From assembly GCF_004345665.1 (NCBI RefSeq), contig NZ_SLWR01000012.1, forward strand, positions 124,001 to 188,000: DNA of 64,000 nucleotides, given 5' to 3'. Of the stretch, positions 15,352 through 23,636 are shown piece after piece. The notes beneath the pieces are model-generated. The model did not search any database, had not been told where the DNA came from, and saw nothing but the letters and a program-made list of their open reading frames with translations. The DNA comes from Kribbella antiqua. Lineage in GTDB: Bacteria; Actinomycetota; Actinomycetes; Propionibacteriales; Kribbellaceae. How positions within the stretch are numbered: position 1 is the stretch's first letter; each line of letters opens with the position of its first letter. A program made the position numbers and the translations under genes.

Positions 15352-15605
15352 ATGAACTCCACAGCGGATCGCATGGTCATCGGCCTCGACCCACACAAGC
15401 GCTAGGCGACCAACGAGGTGATATCGCCGCCGATGCTGTCCACGGCGGCCGCCGGTTGGCCACCGACCGCGAAACACCGCGGCGGTTGGCTATAGGAAAG
15501 AGTGGCCGCCCCGGGTCCGGGCGATCGAGGGTTGCGCCGGCACCGGCTCGCAGCGGATCGCGGACACCCTCCACAACGCGAGCCTGCAGGTCACAGCGCC
15601 ATTCC
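15352..15605 (+). pseudogene. Remnant of an IS110-family transposase N-terminus
   Basis: From ATG 15352 (GGAGG upstream) the frame reads MVIGLDPHKR and then meets a TAG at 15403. The family pattern continues as ATNEVI and, after frame changes, GGRRLATDRE and VRAIEGCAGTGSQRIADTL, the DEDD-type start of IS110 transposases. Downstream homology stops near 15605, where the convergent XRE gene begins. A decayed IS fragment, distinct from the intact IS110 at 61 kb. Confidence 0.7.
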
Positions 15606-15633
15606 AGCCGCGAGCTTCGGGGAACTCATGTTT

Positions 15634-16398
15634 CTATTCAGAACCTTGGGCCCGACTCAGTCGTTCCCCCAGCATCATCCACATTTTGCGGTCTTCAGGA
15701 GACAAGCGGCCGGCGATGCTTCGGACCTCGGCATCCCAGGGTTCGCTGCTGCGATCTAGCGTACGAACTCCAACTGCAGGTATGTATTCGGCCTCGACCT
15801 CGGGGTCGGCCTCGTCGAGCACGATCAGCACTCTGCTCGACACGAGGGCGGACAACAGCGCGGGAGCGAGGTCACCATGATCGTCTCGCCTATCGATGAG
15901 AAGATCACGGATCTGCGACCCGGAGTAGGTTGCGGCTGGTCGAGTGAGCTTGGGACATACGGCCGCGGCGACGAGATTGAGGAGTTGACCTGCCGGTAGC
16001 GGGCCTACTGCTAGGGGCCGCACCAGAGAGAGCAAGGTGTGCACATGGCCGCGGAAGGGCTTAGCGTGGCCGCCTTCCCAGCGCTCGATGTTCACGCGGC
16101 TCAGCCCGAGAGCCTGGGCGAACTTCACCTGGCTCATGCCGAGTGATGACCTGAAACCTCTGAGAGCCGTTGGCACATCGACCGGCAACGGCCACTCGGC
16201 CGCGAACGAGTCATGCTGGTACATCAAGAGTTCGAACGACGCGAGTGGGTGTCCCTTGGGCATCACAGTGCGCAATGGATTCAGGAAAGTCGATCTGATC
16301 AGCAGCGCATCTGCTGGCCTGGAGGCGTAGGCCGGGAAGATCGCGCCCCTCACTCGCCTCGCCGTCTCCTCCGGGTCCTCGAAGAGCGTCACCATCAT
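15634..16398 (-). CDS. XRE-family helix-turn-helix regulator
   Basis: A 254-aa protein. The DNA-binding domain is at about 78-125 (LRGFRSSLGMSQVKFAQALG, LSRVNIERWEGGHAKPFRGH). The N-terminal 75 residues (ETARRVRGAIFPAYASRPAD, FLNPLRTVMPKGHPLASFEL) and the C-terminal part, rich in V/L strands and acidic residues (VLIVLDEADPEVEAEYIPAV), have no family I recognise. It is divergent from the small membrane ORF and TcmP gene, and likely represses that unit (inference). Confidence 0.75.
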   Translation of the reverse strand: MMVTLFEDPEETARRVRGAIFPAYASRPADALLIRSTFLNPLRTVMPKGHPLASFELLMYQHDSFAAEWPLPVDVPTALRGFRSSLGMSQVKFAQALGLSRVNIERWEGGHAKPFRGHVHTLLSLVRPLAVGPLPAGQLLNLVAAAVCPKLTRPAATYSGSQIRDLLIDRRDDHGDLAPALLSALVSSRVLIVLDEADPEVEAEYIPAVGVRTLDRSSEPWDAEVRSIAGRLSPEDRKMWMMLGERLSRAQGSE

Positions 16399-16447
16399 AA
16401 TGTAGGTGAGGGTGGATCGGATGTCATGTAGGTGCCAGGATCAAGGC

Positions 16448-16606
16448 ATGACGACAGGTCCAACTGCCCGACGGCTTAGCCTGGCATCGAAGTGGGTCGA
16501 CTGCGCCACGAACTTCATCCGATCCTGCACCAGGCTCATCGGCGCGTGCACGACGCTCGTGCTGGCTCTGACGTTGTTGATCACAGCCTTGCACCTTGGC
16601 CGCTGA
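16448..16606 (+). CDS. Small single-span membrane protein (52 aa)
   Basis: ATG 16448 with AGGA about seven bases upstream, stop at 16606. The N-terminal half is polar and basic. Residues about 32-51 form one hydrophobic helix (LIGACTTLVLALTLLITAL). Codon third positions are G/C-rich, as in real genes here. It lies between the XRE regulator and TcmP, on the TcmP strand. Small membrane toxin or regulatory peptide are both possible; no homologue recognised. Confidence 0.45.
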   Translation: MTTGPTARRLSLASKWVDCATNFIRSCTRLIGACTTLVLALTLLITALHLGR

Positions 16607-16749
16607 TCGATGCCCCAACCCTGAGTGTCTCGGATACTCATGCACTCACGCGGCGGCGACGGGTCGGCCCAACGTGGCTAACGCTGCGGAGAGTAGCGAA
16701 AGCTCGTATTCTCGTTACCCCAACTCGTCACACCTGGGGGGAATCCAGA

Positions 16750-17898
16750 GTGAGCGCCAACAAGAACTTCTTCGAGTCGCCACAGGCGGCGGCCATCTAC
16801 AAGCACAAGCTGATCAAGAGCTACATCCCCGCGTGGGCGGGAAAGGTCGGTTCCACCTCGACTGGCAAGCGGGTCGTGGTGTACGACGCCTACTCCGGCC
16901 CAGGGCGGTACGAGGACAACGAGCCGGGATCGCCGGAGCTGTTGGTCGACACTGCTGCAGCGATGGCGGCCCTGCGGTCAGTGCGGACCGTGTTCAGTGA
17001 AAAGGAGAACGCCTACTGCGAACGTCTCAGCGCAATGCTCGCAGAGAAGGAGATCAACCCCGCGACGTATGACGTACGCGTCGGGCCTGTCGAGGACCAC
17101 ATGGATGCGGTGCTCGCCGAGGCGGGCGATCTGCCGCTCTTTGTGTTCCTCGACCCCTTCGGTTTGACCATCCCGTTCGACCGGGTGGTCCAGGTCATGA
17201 AGGGCAGAGACAAGTCCGGCTACTCGCGAGTCCTCCAGCCCAAGACTGAGCTGCTGATGAACTTCTCGTATGAGGCGGTCCGCCGCATTTCGGGGGTTGT
17301 CAGGAGCGATAAGGACTACCGTGCGCGCGAGGGGCAGATCGAGTCACTCAACCGGGCACTCGGCGACACCTGGTGGCAGGCTCTGGCCCGCGACGAACCG
17401 GAGGGCTGGGTTCAGCAGGTGCTGGAAGGTTACGCGGATCGGGTCGCAGCGGCCGTTGGTGGCGGTTGCGGCTATATCACCGCAGCTGTCGCCGACTCAT
17501 TGGAGGCCAAGCCCGTCTACGAACTGATCCTGTTTACCCTACACCTGGACGGCTTTTGGGAGATGGCCCGATCGATGTCGATGGCCCGCAAGGAGTGGCG
17601 CCAATGGCTGGCAGACCGACGCGAGCAGGAGACCGGTGGCCAGGTTGAGTTCCGAGGCCTCGACTTCGACGACGACGAGTTGGCGTGGGTCGAGGAGATC
17701 GCCGCGAACATCGAGTCGGTTCTCAAAGCCACGGCCCGCTTCAGGATCGAGAGCGAGCTGGGGACGATCCTCGGCCGAACACTCGGCCTCGCCCGTGAAA
17801 CTCATATCCGTAGGGCATTGAAGGCTCTGCAGAAGAAGGGCGTCATCGCTGACGTGCCCAAGGGCGATCTGCAGCGTGCCTACATCGCGCGCGCCTGA
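16750..17898 (+). CDS. tcmP: Three-Cys-motif partner protein TcmP
   Basis: A 382-aa protein from GTG 16750 (GGGGGG nine bases upstream); a longer upstream frame lacks family match. Characteristic sequence: FFESPQAAAIYKHKLIKSYI, VVYDAYSGPGRYEDNEPGSP (methyltransferase-like GPG loop), FVFLDPFGLTIPF (DPFG motif) and TELLMNFSYEAVRR. The C-terminus (about 310-382) resembles a winged helix. TcmP is known by co-occurrence with DUF5131/Gp37-Gp68 proteins that carry three cysteines; the predicted fold is a Rossmann methyltransferase-like domain. Its partner lies immediately downstream in convergent orientation with a 19-bp overlap. Biochemical role unproven; often phage- or island-borne. Confidence 0.9.
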   Translation: MSANKNFFESPQAAAIYKHKLIKSYIPAWAGKVGSTSTGKRVVVYDAYSGPGRYEDNEPGSPELLVDTAAAMAALRSVRTVFSEKENAYCERLSAMLAEKEINPATYDVRVGPVEDHMDAVLAEAGDLPLFVFLDPFGLTIPFDRVVQVMKGRDKSGYSRVLQPKTELLMNFSYEAVRRISGVVRSDKDYRAREGQIESLNRALGDTWWQALARDEPEGWVQQVLEGYADRVAAAVGGGCGYITAAVADSLEAKPVYELILFTLHLDGFWEMARSMSMARKEWRQWLADRREQETGGQVEFRGLDFDDDELAWVEEIAANIESVLKATARFRIESELGTILGRTLGLARETHIRRALKALQKKGVIADVPKGDLQRAYIARA

Positions 17899-18635
17899 GC
17901 AGGTTGTGGCATCTCGTCCCACGTCAGGCCATCGAGGTCGCGTCCGCCGCTCTTGGCTCGTATGCCACCCCATTGCTTGAAGAAGAACGGTGTGCGAACC
18001 GCCACACAGTCATCCCTCAGGTCCCTGATCCATTGCGGATCGACGGGCCGCGCATTTACTCCGCTCTCACCGCCTGCGATGACCCAATCGATCCGGTCCA
18101 GCGGAAGCCGATGCAGCGGGCCGAGCAGCGGCTCGCACGACAGGAATCGGACGGCGGCCGGCACGCCCGCCAGGTCACGCACTCGGTCGTAGTGGACTTC
18201 GGATTCCACACTGACCCCCATCCAAATGTTGCTCGACCACTCCAACCGCGGAGCGAGACGAGCCAGCCGTCGGCTGCGCTTGGTGAGGATCTGGTACGTG
18301 TGTTGTGGCGTTGCCCGCATGACCTCGAAGACCTCGCGGACGAACGCGATAGGGACGCGAGCATGGAACAAGTCGCTCATCGAGTTGACGAAGACGAGCC
18401 GCGGCTTGCGCCAGGTGTACGGCGTCTCCAACGATTCTCGGTGGACAGCCACCCCAAAGCCGGGTCCGCTCGTCCTCGGGTCGCCGTCGTTCTGATACTT
18501 CGCCACACCCATCGCCTTCAGGCGCTTGGAGAGGGTGAGCGCGTAGCAGTTGTCGCAGCCAGACGAGATGCGGTCGCAACCAGTCGTCGGGTTCCAGGTC
18601 GCCTCGGTCCACTCGATCGAACTCTTGTCGGCCAT
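17880..18635 (-). CDS. DUF5131 (Gp37/Gp68-like) three-Cys-motif protein
   Basis: A 251-aa protein from ATG 18635. The diagnostic N-terminus SSIEWTEATWNPTTGCDRIS then SGCDNCYALTLSKRL carries three cysteines (C-x6-C-x2-C spacing). LVFVNSMSDLFHARVP, HTYQILTKRSRRL, NIWMGVSVES, RFLSCEPLLGP, WVIAGGESG and PFFFKQWGG follow, all hallmarks of the phage Gp37/Gp68 family. The cysteine cluster suggests metal or Fe-S binding in a TIM-barrel-like fold (family inference). It pairs with TcmP, whose 3' end it overlaps by 19 bp. Confidence 0.92.
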   Translation of the reverse strand: MADKSSIEWTEATWNPTTGCDRISSGCDNCYALTLSKRLKAMGVAKYQNDGDPRTSGPGFGVAVHRESLETPYTWRKPRLVFVNSMSDLFHARVPIAFVREVFEVMRATPQHTYQILTKRSRRLARLAPRLEWSSNIWMGVSVESEVHYDRVRDLAGVPAAVRFLSCEPLLGPLHRLPLDRIDWVIAGGESGVNARPVDPQWIRDLRDDCVAVRTPFFFKQWGGIRAKSGGRDLDGLTWDEMPQPAQARAM

Positions 18636-18863
18636 GTGCTTCAGTGTCTCAGGACTAGGCTGCTGTCCGTGCCAACGCAGCGCCCATGACGCGCAAGCAG
18701 TCGTCGAGCGTCGATCCACGAACTCGGATCGCCGGCCGGGGCCTGCCTGCTCTCAGGGCCTCGTGCCTCGACGCTGTGCGGGCAGCGGCTCGCGTGCGAG
18801 TGGTCTCTGGCCGCGGCCGGCGACGTGTCCAGCTTGCCGGAAAATCGGCGGCACCGTTTGGAG

Positions 18864-19142
18864 TTATCCACAGGCCACGTCCTGCGTCGCGAACTCCGCC
18901 TGGAAGGCGGCGCCGTATGGTGCGAGGTCGGGATCGTTTGGGTCGGCGGGGTGGCAGTTGATTCCGTCCTGCCACATCCAAAGGTTGCCGGGACCAGGCG
19001 CGTAGCCGAGCGCCCATCCGGGCCCGTTTGCCTCGGTCCGGCCCATCCGTTGGGCGGCCTTGATGCGGTCACGGAAGTCCGACTCGAGGTAGATCTGCCC
19101 GTGCCCGGGACCGCCTTCGAGCTTAATCACGGGACCGGTCAC
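18864..19142 (-). CDS. Small protein of unknown function
   Basis: A 92-aa protein from GTG 19142, whose start overlaps the upstream stop (TAGTG). Pro/Gly-rich with aromatic residues (GPGWALGYAPGPGNLWMWQD, DPDLAPYGAAFQAEF); no membrane or metal motif. Translational coupling with the 118-aa protein upstream suggests a two-gene unit. Function unknown. Confidence 0.55.
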   Translation of the reverse strand: MTGPVIKLEGGPGHGQIYLESDFRDRIKAAQRMGRTEANGPGWALGYAPGPGNLWMWQDGINCHPADPNDPDLAPYGAAFQAEFATQDVACG

Positions 19143-19498
19143 TAGCTTGCCTTCTCAACTGGCGGGTCTCCGGCGGGACGCAGGTCGTCGGCGGGGTACC
19201 ACCGGACCCGCCCTGTGTCGTCGCAGACCCTGCCGTACCACTCGCCGCGGTCCCGGATCCACACATCGATTGTTCCGGCCGGCTTCCATCGCCTGGCGGC
19301 GACAGGCACCGCAGGCCTGCACCAGCGCAGCACATCAGGTCCGTGTTCGCCGTACGTGTCGTACGTGGCGTTTAGATCGGCCGCCAGGTCTGCGGCCTCG
19401 GCCTCGCTGAGATCCAGCGGCATGCTGCACCTGCTGCTGGCGGAGTCGGACACTCCGAAGCCAGTGGCGGCATCCCCGCACACCTCAAACCTGCTCAT
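19142..19498 (-). CDS. Small W/R-rich protein of unknown function
   Basis: 118 aa from ATG 19498. It has an acidic segment (LDLSEAEAADLAADLNATYD) and a basic W-rich C-terminal half that may be a small beta domain (WKPAGTIDVWIRDRGEWYGR, RVRWYPADDLRP). The stop overlaps the next gene's GTG. No family assigned. In the island's small-gene stretch between DUF5131 and the ligase. Confidence 0.55.
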   Translation of the reverse strand: MSRFEVCGDAATGFGVSDSASSRCSMPLDLSEAEAADLAADLNATYDTYGEHGPDVLRWCRPAVPVAARRWKPAGTIDVWIRDRGEWYGRVCDDTGRVRWYPADDLRPAGDPPVEKAS

Positions 19499-19618
19499 GA
19501 CTCCAGGATGCCACAAAGGCGAACATATGTTCGAGACAGGACCAGTGACCGGTCGGCTACTCGGCGCACCCAGTCCCCGCTGCCGGTCTGCAGTACGTGA
19601 ACTTGGGTCGAGGGCGGA

Positions 19619-19981
19619 TTAGCGGTTGCGAGCCGCGCGCACGCGGGCGTAGTGCTCGGCCACCCGCTCGCGGTAGCCCGGGTCCAGATGGCTGTCGGCC
19701 TCGTACTGCGGGGCCGCCCTGATCTCGGCCTCGGAGACGTCGACGGAGATCTCCTTGGTGTGGTGGTTGATGTACTCGACCACGCCCGCCGGCAGCAGCA
19801 CATGCTGTCCAAGGGTCCATAGACCGGTGTCGACCACCAGAGCCGCCTGGCCGGGCGGATAGCTGGCGTCTTCGACCTTGCCGACCTCGCCGTCAGGGGC
19901 AAGCACCTTGTAGCCGTCCAACCGGCTGCGATCGCTGAAGCCCGAGCCCGACCGATAGCTCCACGGTTCAAAGCTGCTCAT
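19619..19981 (-). CDS. PRC-barrel domain protein
   Basis: 120 aa from ATG 19981. Residues about 18-75 (LDGYKVLAPDGEVGKVEDAS, AALVVDTGLWTLGQHVLLPA, VEYINHHTKEISVDVSEAEI) match the PRC-barrel beta domain found in photosynthetic reaction centre H subunits, RimM and many actinomycete stress proteins. The tail is an acidic/basic helix (YRERVAEHYARVRAARNR). Cytoplasmic; likely an interaction domain. Cargo gene with unknown partner. Confidence 0.8.
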   Translation of the reverse strand: MSSFEPWSYRSGSGFSDRSRLDGYKVLAPDGEVGKVEDASYPPGQAALVVDTGLWTLGQHVLLPAGVVEYINHHTKEISVDVSEAEIRAAPQYEADSHLDPGYRERVAEHYARVRAARNR

Positions 19982-20064
19982 GATCACCCAGTACCCGCCC
20001 GCCCGAGCCAGCGATTCGGCCGGGAACCTGGCTCATCCCGCGCAGAGCTCGGACCGAGCGACTG

Positions 20065-21102
20065 CTACGCCGGTAGTCGGTCCACGTCGTTCGGCGCGAG
20101 GTCGCCGCGGACACGGTGGAATCGAAGCGGGTGGCGGTAGTGGTCGCCTTGCATGGCGGCGTCGGCTGCCACCTCGGCCACGACGAACGGCCTTACCTTG
20201 ACTATCTGGACCTTCTTGGCGCCGCGGCCCCAGTACCCGGCGCTGATCTCGTCTGGCCAGGGGTGCCGATCGCCTGCCGGCTCGAGGACTGCCGCCAGCT
20301 CGTCGGCTTGGGCTGGGTGGAGTGGAACGGTCCGGCCGACGATCTCTAGGTCGCTTCCTCGGTAGCGGCCACACACGACGACCTCGGGGCGGTCGATGCT
20401 GCCGGTCACGGCACCGACGATCACCTCGATCGTGTCGCGCTGCTTGACCTTGACCCAGTCCCGGCGACCAGGCTGATACCGCGTGCCGGCGCCCTTCACG
20501 ACCAGTCCTTCGACGCCGGAGTAGCTGAATGCGTCGAGCCACTCACGTGCCTCGGCGGGATCGTCGGTGACCGGCGAGAGTTGAAGCGGCGGCCTCCATG
20601 TTCTGGCGAGTGAGCTGAGGCGTCGCTGCCGGTCGCTGAGGCGCATCATTCTGATGTCTACCTGGTCGATCGCCAGCAGGTCGAAGGCGACGTAGGAGGC
20701 CGGCCGCTTCGGTGCGAGTTGCCGCCGGATGGTCGCGGCGCCGTTGATCATGCGCTGCTGGAGTGCGCCGAAGTCGAGCCGTTCGCCGTTCCACACGACC
20801 AGCTCGCCGTCGAGGACGCAGTCTCGTTCCAACTGCGCGTCGAGCGCCCCGTGGACATCGGGGAACTTGTCGGTCAGGTCGGTTCCATTCCGCGACCACA
20901 AGCGGACTATCCCGCTGCGGCGAACCACGGCGCAACGGTAGCCGTCGTACTTCAACTCGTAGCGGGATCCGCCGGTTAGGCCGTTGCGGCCGGGCAGTTG
21001 TTCTACCGCCTTGGCGAGTTCTAGTTCGACGGGTCCAGCCAGGTCCGGCGGCAGGCCAGGCCCGTGATCGGCTGGCCCGGGTGGCCTACGGTTCGGGGTC
21101 AT
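20065..21102 (-). CDS. ATP-dependent DNA ligase
   Basis: 345 aa from ATG 21102. Nucleotidyltransferase motifs in order: I with K51 (ELKYDGYR), III/IIIa (VLDGELVVWNGERLDFGALQ, YVAFDLLAIDQ), IV (GVEGLVVKG) and V (DWVKVKQ). An OB-fold follows (about 235-330: VIVGAVTGSIDRPEVVVCGR, VQIVKVRPFVVAEV). This is the LigC/LigD-ligase-like core that seals nicks after AMP transfer. The gene overlaps the small upstream ORF by 17 bp. In the same element a primase-polymerase is present, so a role in element replication or end repair is possible (inference). No Ku or LigD nuclease domain is present. Confidence 0.9.
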   Translation of the reverse strand: MTPNRRPPGPADHGPGLPPDLAGPVELELAKAVEQLPGRNGLTGGSRYELKYDGYRCAVVRRSGIVRLWSRNGTDLTDKFPDVHGALDAQLERDCVLDGELVVWNGERLDFGALQQRMINGAATIRRQLAPKRPASYVAFDLLAIDQVDIRMMRLSDRQRRLSSLARTWRPPLQLSPVTDDPAEAREWLDAFSYSGVEGLVVKGAGTRYQPGRRDWVKVKQRDTIEVIVGAVTGSIDRPEVVVCGRYRGSDLEIVGRTVPLHPAQADELAAVLEPAGDRHPWPDEISAGYWGRGAKKVQIVKVRPFVVAEVAADAAMQGDHYRHPLRFHRVRGDLAPNDVDRLPA

Positions 21103-21313
21103 CGTCGACCGCCTCATTTGGGCGGCTGATGACGTCGGGTGAAGGGATGGGCACGTTGCCGATTCGAAGCGCCCAGTTACCGTCTGAGCGCTGCAGCCAT
21201 TGTCCGATGCTGATGCTGTGGCCGTCGTCGGTCTCGACCTCGACGAACCGCCCACCCTCGGGCGCCGGCGGTCCGTCGAAGACGATGTTGATCGCTTGCA
21301 CGGATCCGTTCAT
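21086..21313 (-). CDS. Small acidic protein coupled to the ligase
   Basis: 75 aa from ATG 21313. The composition (MNGSVQAINIVFDGPPAPEG, RFVEVETDDGHSISIGQWLQ, NWALRIGNVPIPS) suggests a compact beta protein like those encoded next to actinomycete plasmid genes. Its 3' end overlaps the ligase start by 17 bp, implying coupled translation. Function unknown. Confidence 0.6.
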   Translation of the reverse strand: MNGSVQAINIVFDGPPAPEGGRFVEVETDDGHSISIGQWLQRSDGNWALRIGNVPIPSPDVISRPNEAVDDDPEP

Positions 21314-21491
21314 GGTTCCAGAGTGCGCCCGATCCGTTCGCATGTCATCGTGTGCGGTTGGTCTCCCATTGCAGGCGCTCTACTGTCCGCACCTTGGGTT
21401 GCCGTTGGCAAGCTCCAGGCGCCTCCGCTCCCTTTGCATCAAGCTGCAAACGGCTGGTCGCATGTCGGTGGCGGTGGCTACCCTGCGAAAG

Positions 21492-22541
21492 ATGAATGGG
21501 GCTGAGAGCAACAATCCGCACCGTGCGACACGACGGGCAACCACTTCCCACACGGCCCGGGCGGTAGTGCCCAACCGGAATTCCCCACCGATGGGCCAGG
21601 TACCGCCTCGTCCAGCTTCGATGGTCCCACCGCCCGGGGCACGGCCGGCGGCCAGTCGAGCGCGACGCTGGGACATCGCTGGCGTGACGGAGCTGCTGCT
21701 GGCGTTGCCGTGGCTGTGGTGGGCGTGGCTGGCGGTGCAGTTCGTTGGGATCCCGAGTGACACGATCGAGTATGTTGCCTTGGGCGTCTGGTTGGTATCG
21801 GGTACGGCCTTGTTCTATCCGCGTTCACAGGATCTGTTGGCCTGGAAGGTGTGGCGCCTGCGGCCGCCGTCCGAGCTGGAGTCTCGCCGGATCGGCCCGG
21901 CCTGGTGGGCGGTGTGTGCCGCGGCCGGCGTCAATCCCGACCGGTACCGGGTGTGGATCCACGAGGGACCGGAGGCCACTGCACCGCAGACGGCCGGGTC
22001 GACCGTGGCGGTCACGTCCTGGAGTGTCTTCACGCTGCCGCCGCGCAATCTGGAGGCGGTGCTGGCGCACGAGCTGGCCCACCGGCTGGCGGTGCCGGGC
22101 TGGCTGTCGCTGGTGATCTATTGGTACTCGCTCCCGGCCCGGGCGCTGGGTGCGTTCATCCGACATGGCGTGAAGGTGCCGGGCCTGAGTACGGTGATCA
22201 AGCTCGTGATCGGGTTCCTCGTGCTGGGGGTGTTCCTGGTGGCGTTCTTCACTAGCTTCGACGGGTATTTCGTCATGATGATCTCGCCAGTGTTCTCGCC
22301 GGTCGTGGTTGCCTGGGCGTCCCGGGCGAGCGAGAGGTACGCCGACCGGGTGACTGTCGATCTCGGATACGGCGTACCGCTGTGGGAGGTCTTCACCGGC
22401 CGCGAGGTCGCGCGCGCCCAGTCGTACCAAAAGGTCGACCGCACGCCCCTGACGGCCTCCCAACCGATCGAATCGGCCCGCCTGCGCGCGCTGGAGCATC
22501 ACCTGCGCTCAAACGCTCAGAACGGCCATCAGGCACGCTGA
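21492..22541 (+). CDS. M48-family membrane zinc metallopeptidase
   Basis: 349 aa from ATG 21492. Zinc site HELAH (AVLAHELAHRLAVPG), with the third ligand in the SERYADRVTVD segment (E..AD), as in M48/HtpX peptidases. Four membrane segments: about 62-85 (ELLLALPWLWWAWLAVQFVG), 91-110, 225-250 (VIKLVIGFLVLGVFLVAFF) and 255-278. The Pro/Arg-rich first 55 residues are probably cytoplasmic. M48 peptidases cleave membrane or misfolded proteins. Divergent from the ligase unit across a 178-bp region. M48 genes recur in actinomycete integrative elements; the function there is unknown. Confidence 0.85.
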   Translation: MNGAESNNPHRATRRATTSHTARAVVPNRNSPPMGQVPPRPASMVPPPGARPAASRARRWDIAGVTELLLALPWLWWAWLAVQFVGIPSDTIEYVALGVWLVSGTALFYPRSQDLLAWKVWRLRPPSELESRRIGPAWWAVCAAAGVNPDRYRVWIHEGPEATAPQTAGSTVAVTSWSVFTLPPRNLEAVLAHELAHRLAVPGWLSLVIYWYSLPARALGAFIRHGVKVPGLSTVIKLVIGFLVLGVFLVAFFTSFDGYFVMMISPVFSPVVVAWASRASERYADRVTVDLGYGVPLWEVFTGREVARAQSYQKVDRTPLTASQPIESARLRALEHHLRSNAQNGHQAR

Positions 22542-22649
22542 GATTCCGGACCCTCGGCCCGTAGCGCAACCAGGTTTGTGTATCGCGACAGCCGGGCAGA
22601 CATTGCAAGAGTGGCCAGTCGTCATCAGCCGGGTTCCCCCCCGCTCGGC

Positions 22650-22832
22650 CTATCGATGGCGGCTGGGCGCTCGACAGGTGGCAGGCAACCGGTCCAACAA
22701 CTCATCGTCGGCCCGCTCGGGATCCTCGCCCGCCGGCACACGGGCAAGTACCGCTAGAAGCCCGAGCAGTCGCCTGGTCACCTCGAAGTCGATCTGGCTG
22801 CTGCTGGACGCGCGGTATCTGCAACGCCTCAT
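22650..22832 (-). CDS. Possible small basic protein (60 aa)
   Basis: ATG 22832 is preceded by a strong GGGGGG ribosome site. The sequence has a helical segment (IDFEVTRRLLGLLAVLARVP) and acidic stretch (GEDPERADDELLDRLPA). No homologue recognised. Lies alone between the M48 gene and the 140-aa gene; treated as tentative. Confidence 0.4.
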   Translation of the reverse strand: MRRCRYRASSSSQIDFEVTRRLLGLLAVLARVPAGEDPERADDELLDRLPATCRAPSRHR

Positions 22833-23129
22833 ATCCCCCCACCCCATCCTCGGACTATCGGACGACGCCCGGTCACCGTTACAGGGCATCGCGAAGGCGG
22901 GAGCCGCCGTGTCGGAGGTTTAGTTGTCAACGAGCGGGTACCTCCGGATCAGGGCATGCCCAGTGATCCACGGCCGGGATGGAGTCAGCGCCTAGGCCCC
23001 GACGTTCAGAAGCAGCGTCGGGGCCGCATCCGGCACCGTTCGGCAGTGGCTATTGGCGATCCCTCGGTCTCGGCTCACCGGCAGCGGGCCCGTCGAAACT
23101 GTCGGCGCGGTATGGGATCGTCGTGTGGT

Positions 23130-23552
23130 ATGGAGCTGACTGCCCGGGATTTCGAGCGGATACCGCGGGAGAACCTGCATGTGCCGGTGCGTGAGTTCGC
23201 CCGGCTCTGGTTGACGGCCGAGCGACGTGGCGACGCATTGCAGGCTCAGGACCGTGAAGATTCATACCTGACCGGCGTACAGGTGACCTGCCGGTGGCTG
23301 GCGGGCGCCATCGTCACCTTCGAGTACGCGACCGGACCTGTGCGCGATTGGGCGTACGCCCCGATCACCGATACTCGGGAGAAGGCGTACGAGGAGCTAG
23401 TCGAGCTGGAGACCCAAGCTGCCGAGCTAGCGGTCGCCCGTAGCATGCCGGGTCGGCCGGGGTTTGCCGATGGCGCGTTGGCGACGCTGGCGTGGGCGTG
23501 GCGCCGATCGGGCGTGCCGCCGATCGACGTAGAGAACGCCCAAGCGGGCTGA
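23130..23552 (+). CDS. Conserved-looking protein of unknown function (140 aa)
   Basis: Start taken as ATG 23130 (MELTARDFERIPRENLHVPV); ATG 23112 is an alternative. It is helical with charged segments and conserved-looking aromatic positions (VTCRWLAGAIVTFEYATGPV, DTREKAYEELVELETQAAEL, ATLAWAWRRSG). Similar small proteins sit beside replication genes in actinomycete elements. It ends at a perfect bidirectional terminator shared with the convergent primase-polymerase gene. Function unknown. Confidence 0.65.
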   Translation: MELTARDFERIPRENLHVPVREFARLWLTAERRGDALQAQDREDSYLTGVQVTCRWLAGAIVTFEYATGPVRDWAYAPITDTREKAYEELVELETQAAELAVARSMPGRPGFADGALATLAWAWRRSGVPPIDVENAQAG

Positions 23553-23564
23553 ACCTCTCTCCGC

Positions 23565-23611
23565 ACGAAGGGGCTCAGGAAGCCGCCGGACGGCTTCCTG
23601 AGCCCCTTCGT
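23565..23611. terminator. Perfect 21-bp bidirectional hairpin terminator
   Basis: Arms 23565-23585 and 23591-23611 are exact complements around a CCGGA loop. It separates convergent genes ending at 23552 (plus) and 23637 (minus). One of the strongest hairpins in the window. Confidence 0.95.
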
Positions 23612-23636
23612 CGGTCTTCCGCTCGTCATAGCGGGG

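Noticed and set aside
15634..15900. Plus-strand frames over the XRE gene that seem to continue the IS110 remnant
   Set aside because: IS110 similarity ends near 15605; beyond that the minus-strand XRE protein has consistent coding character.
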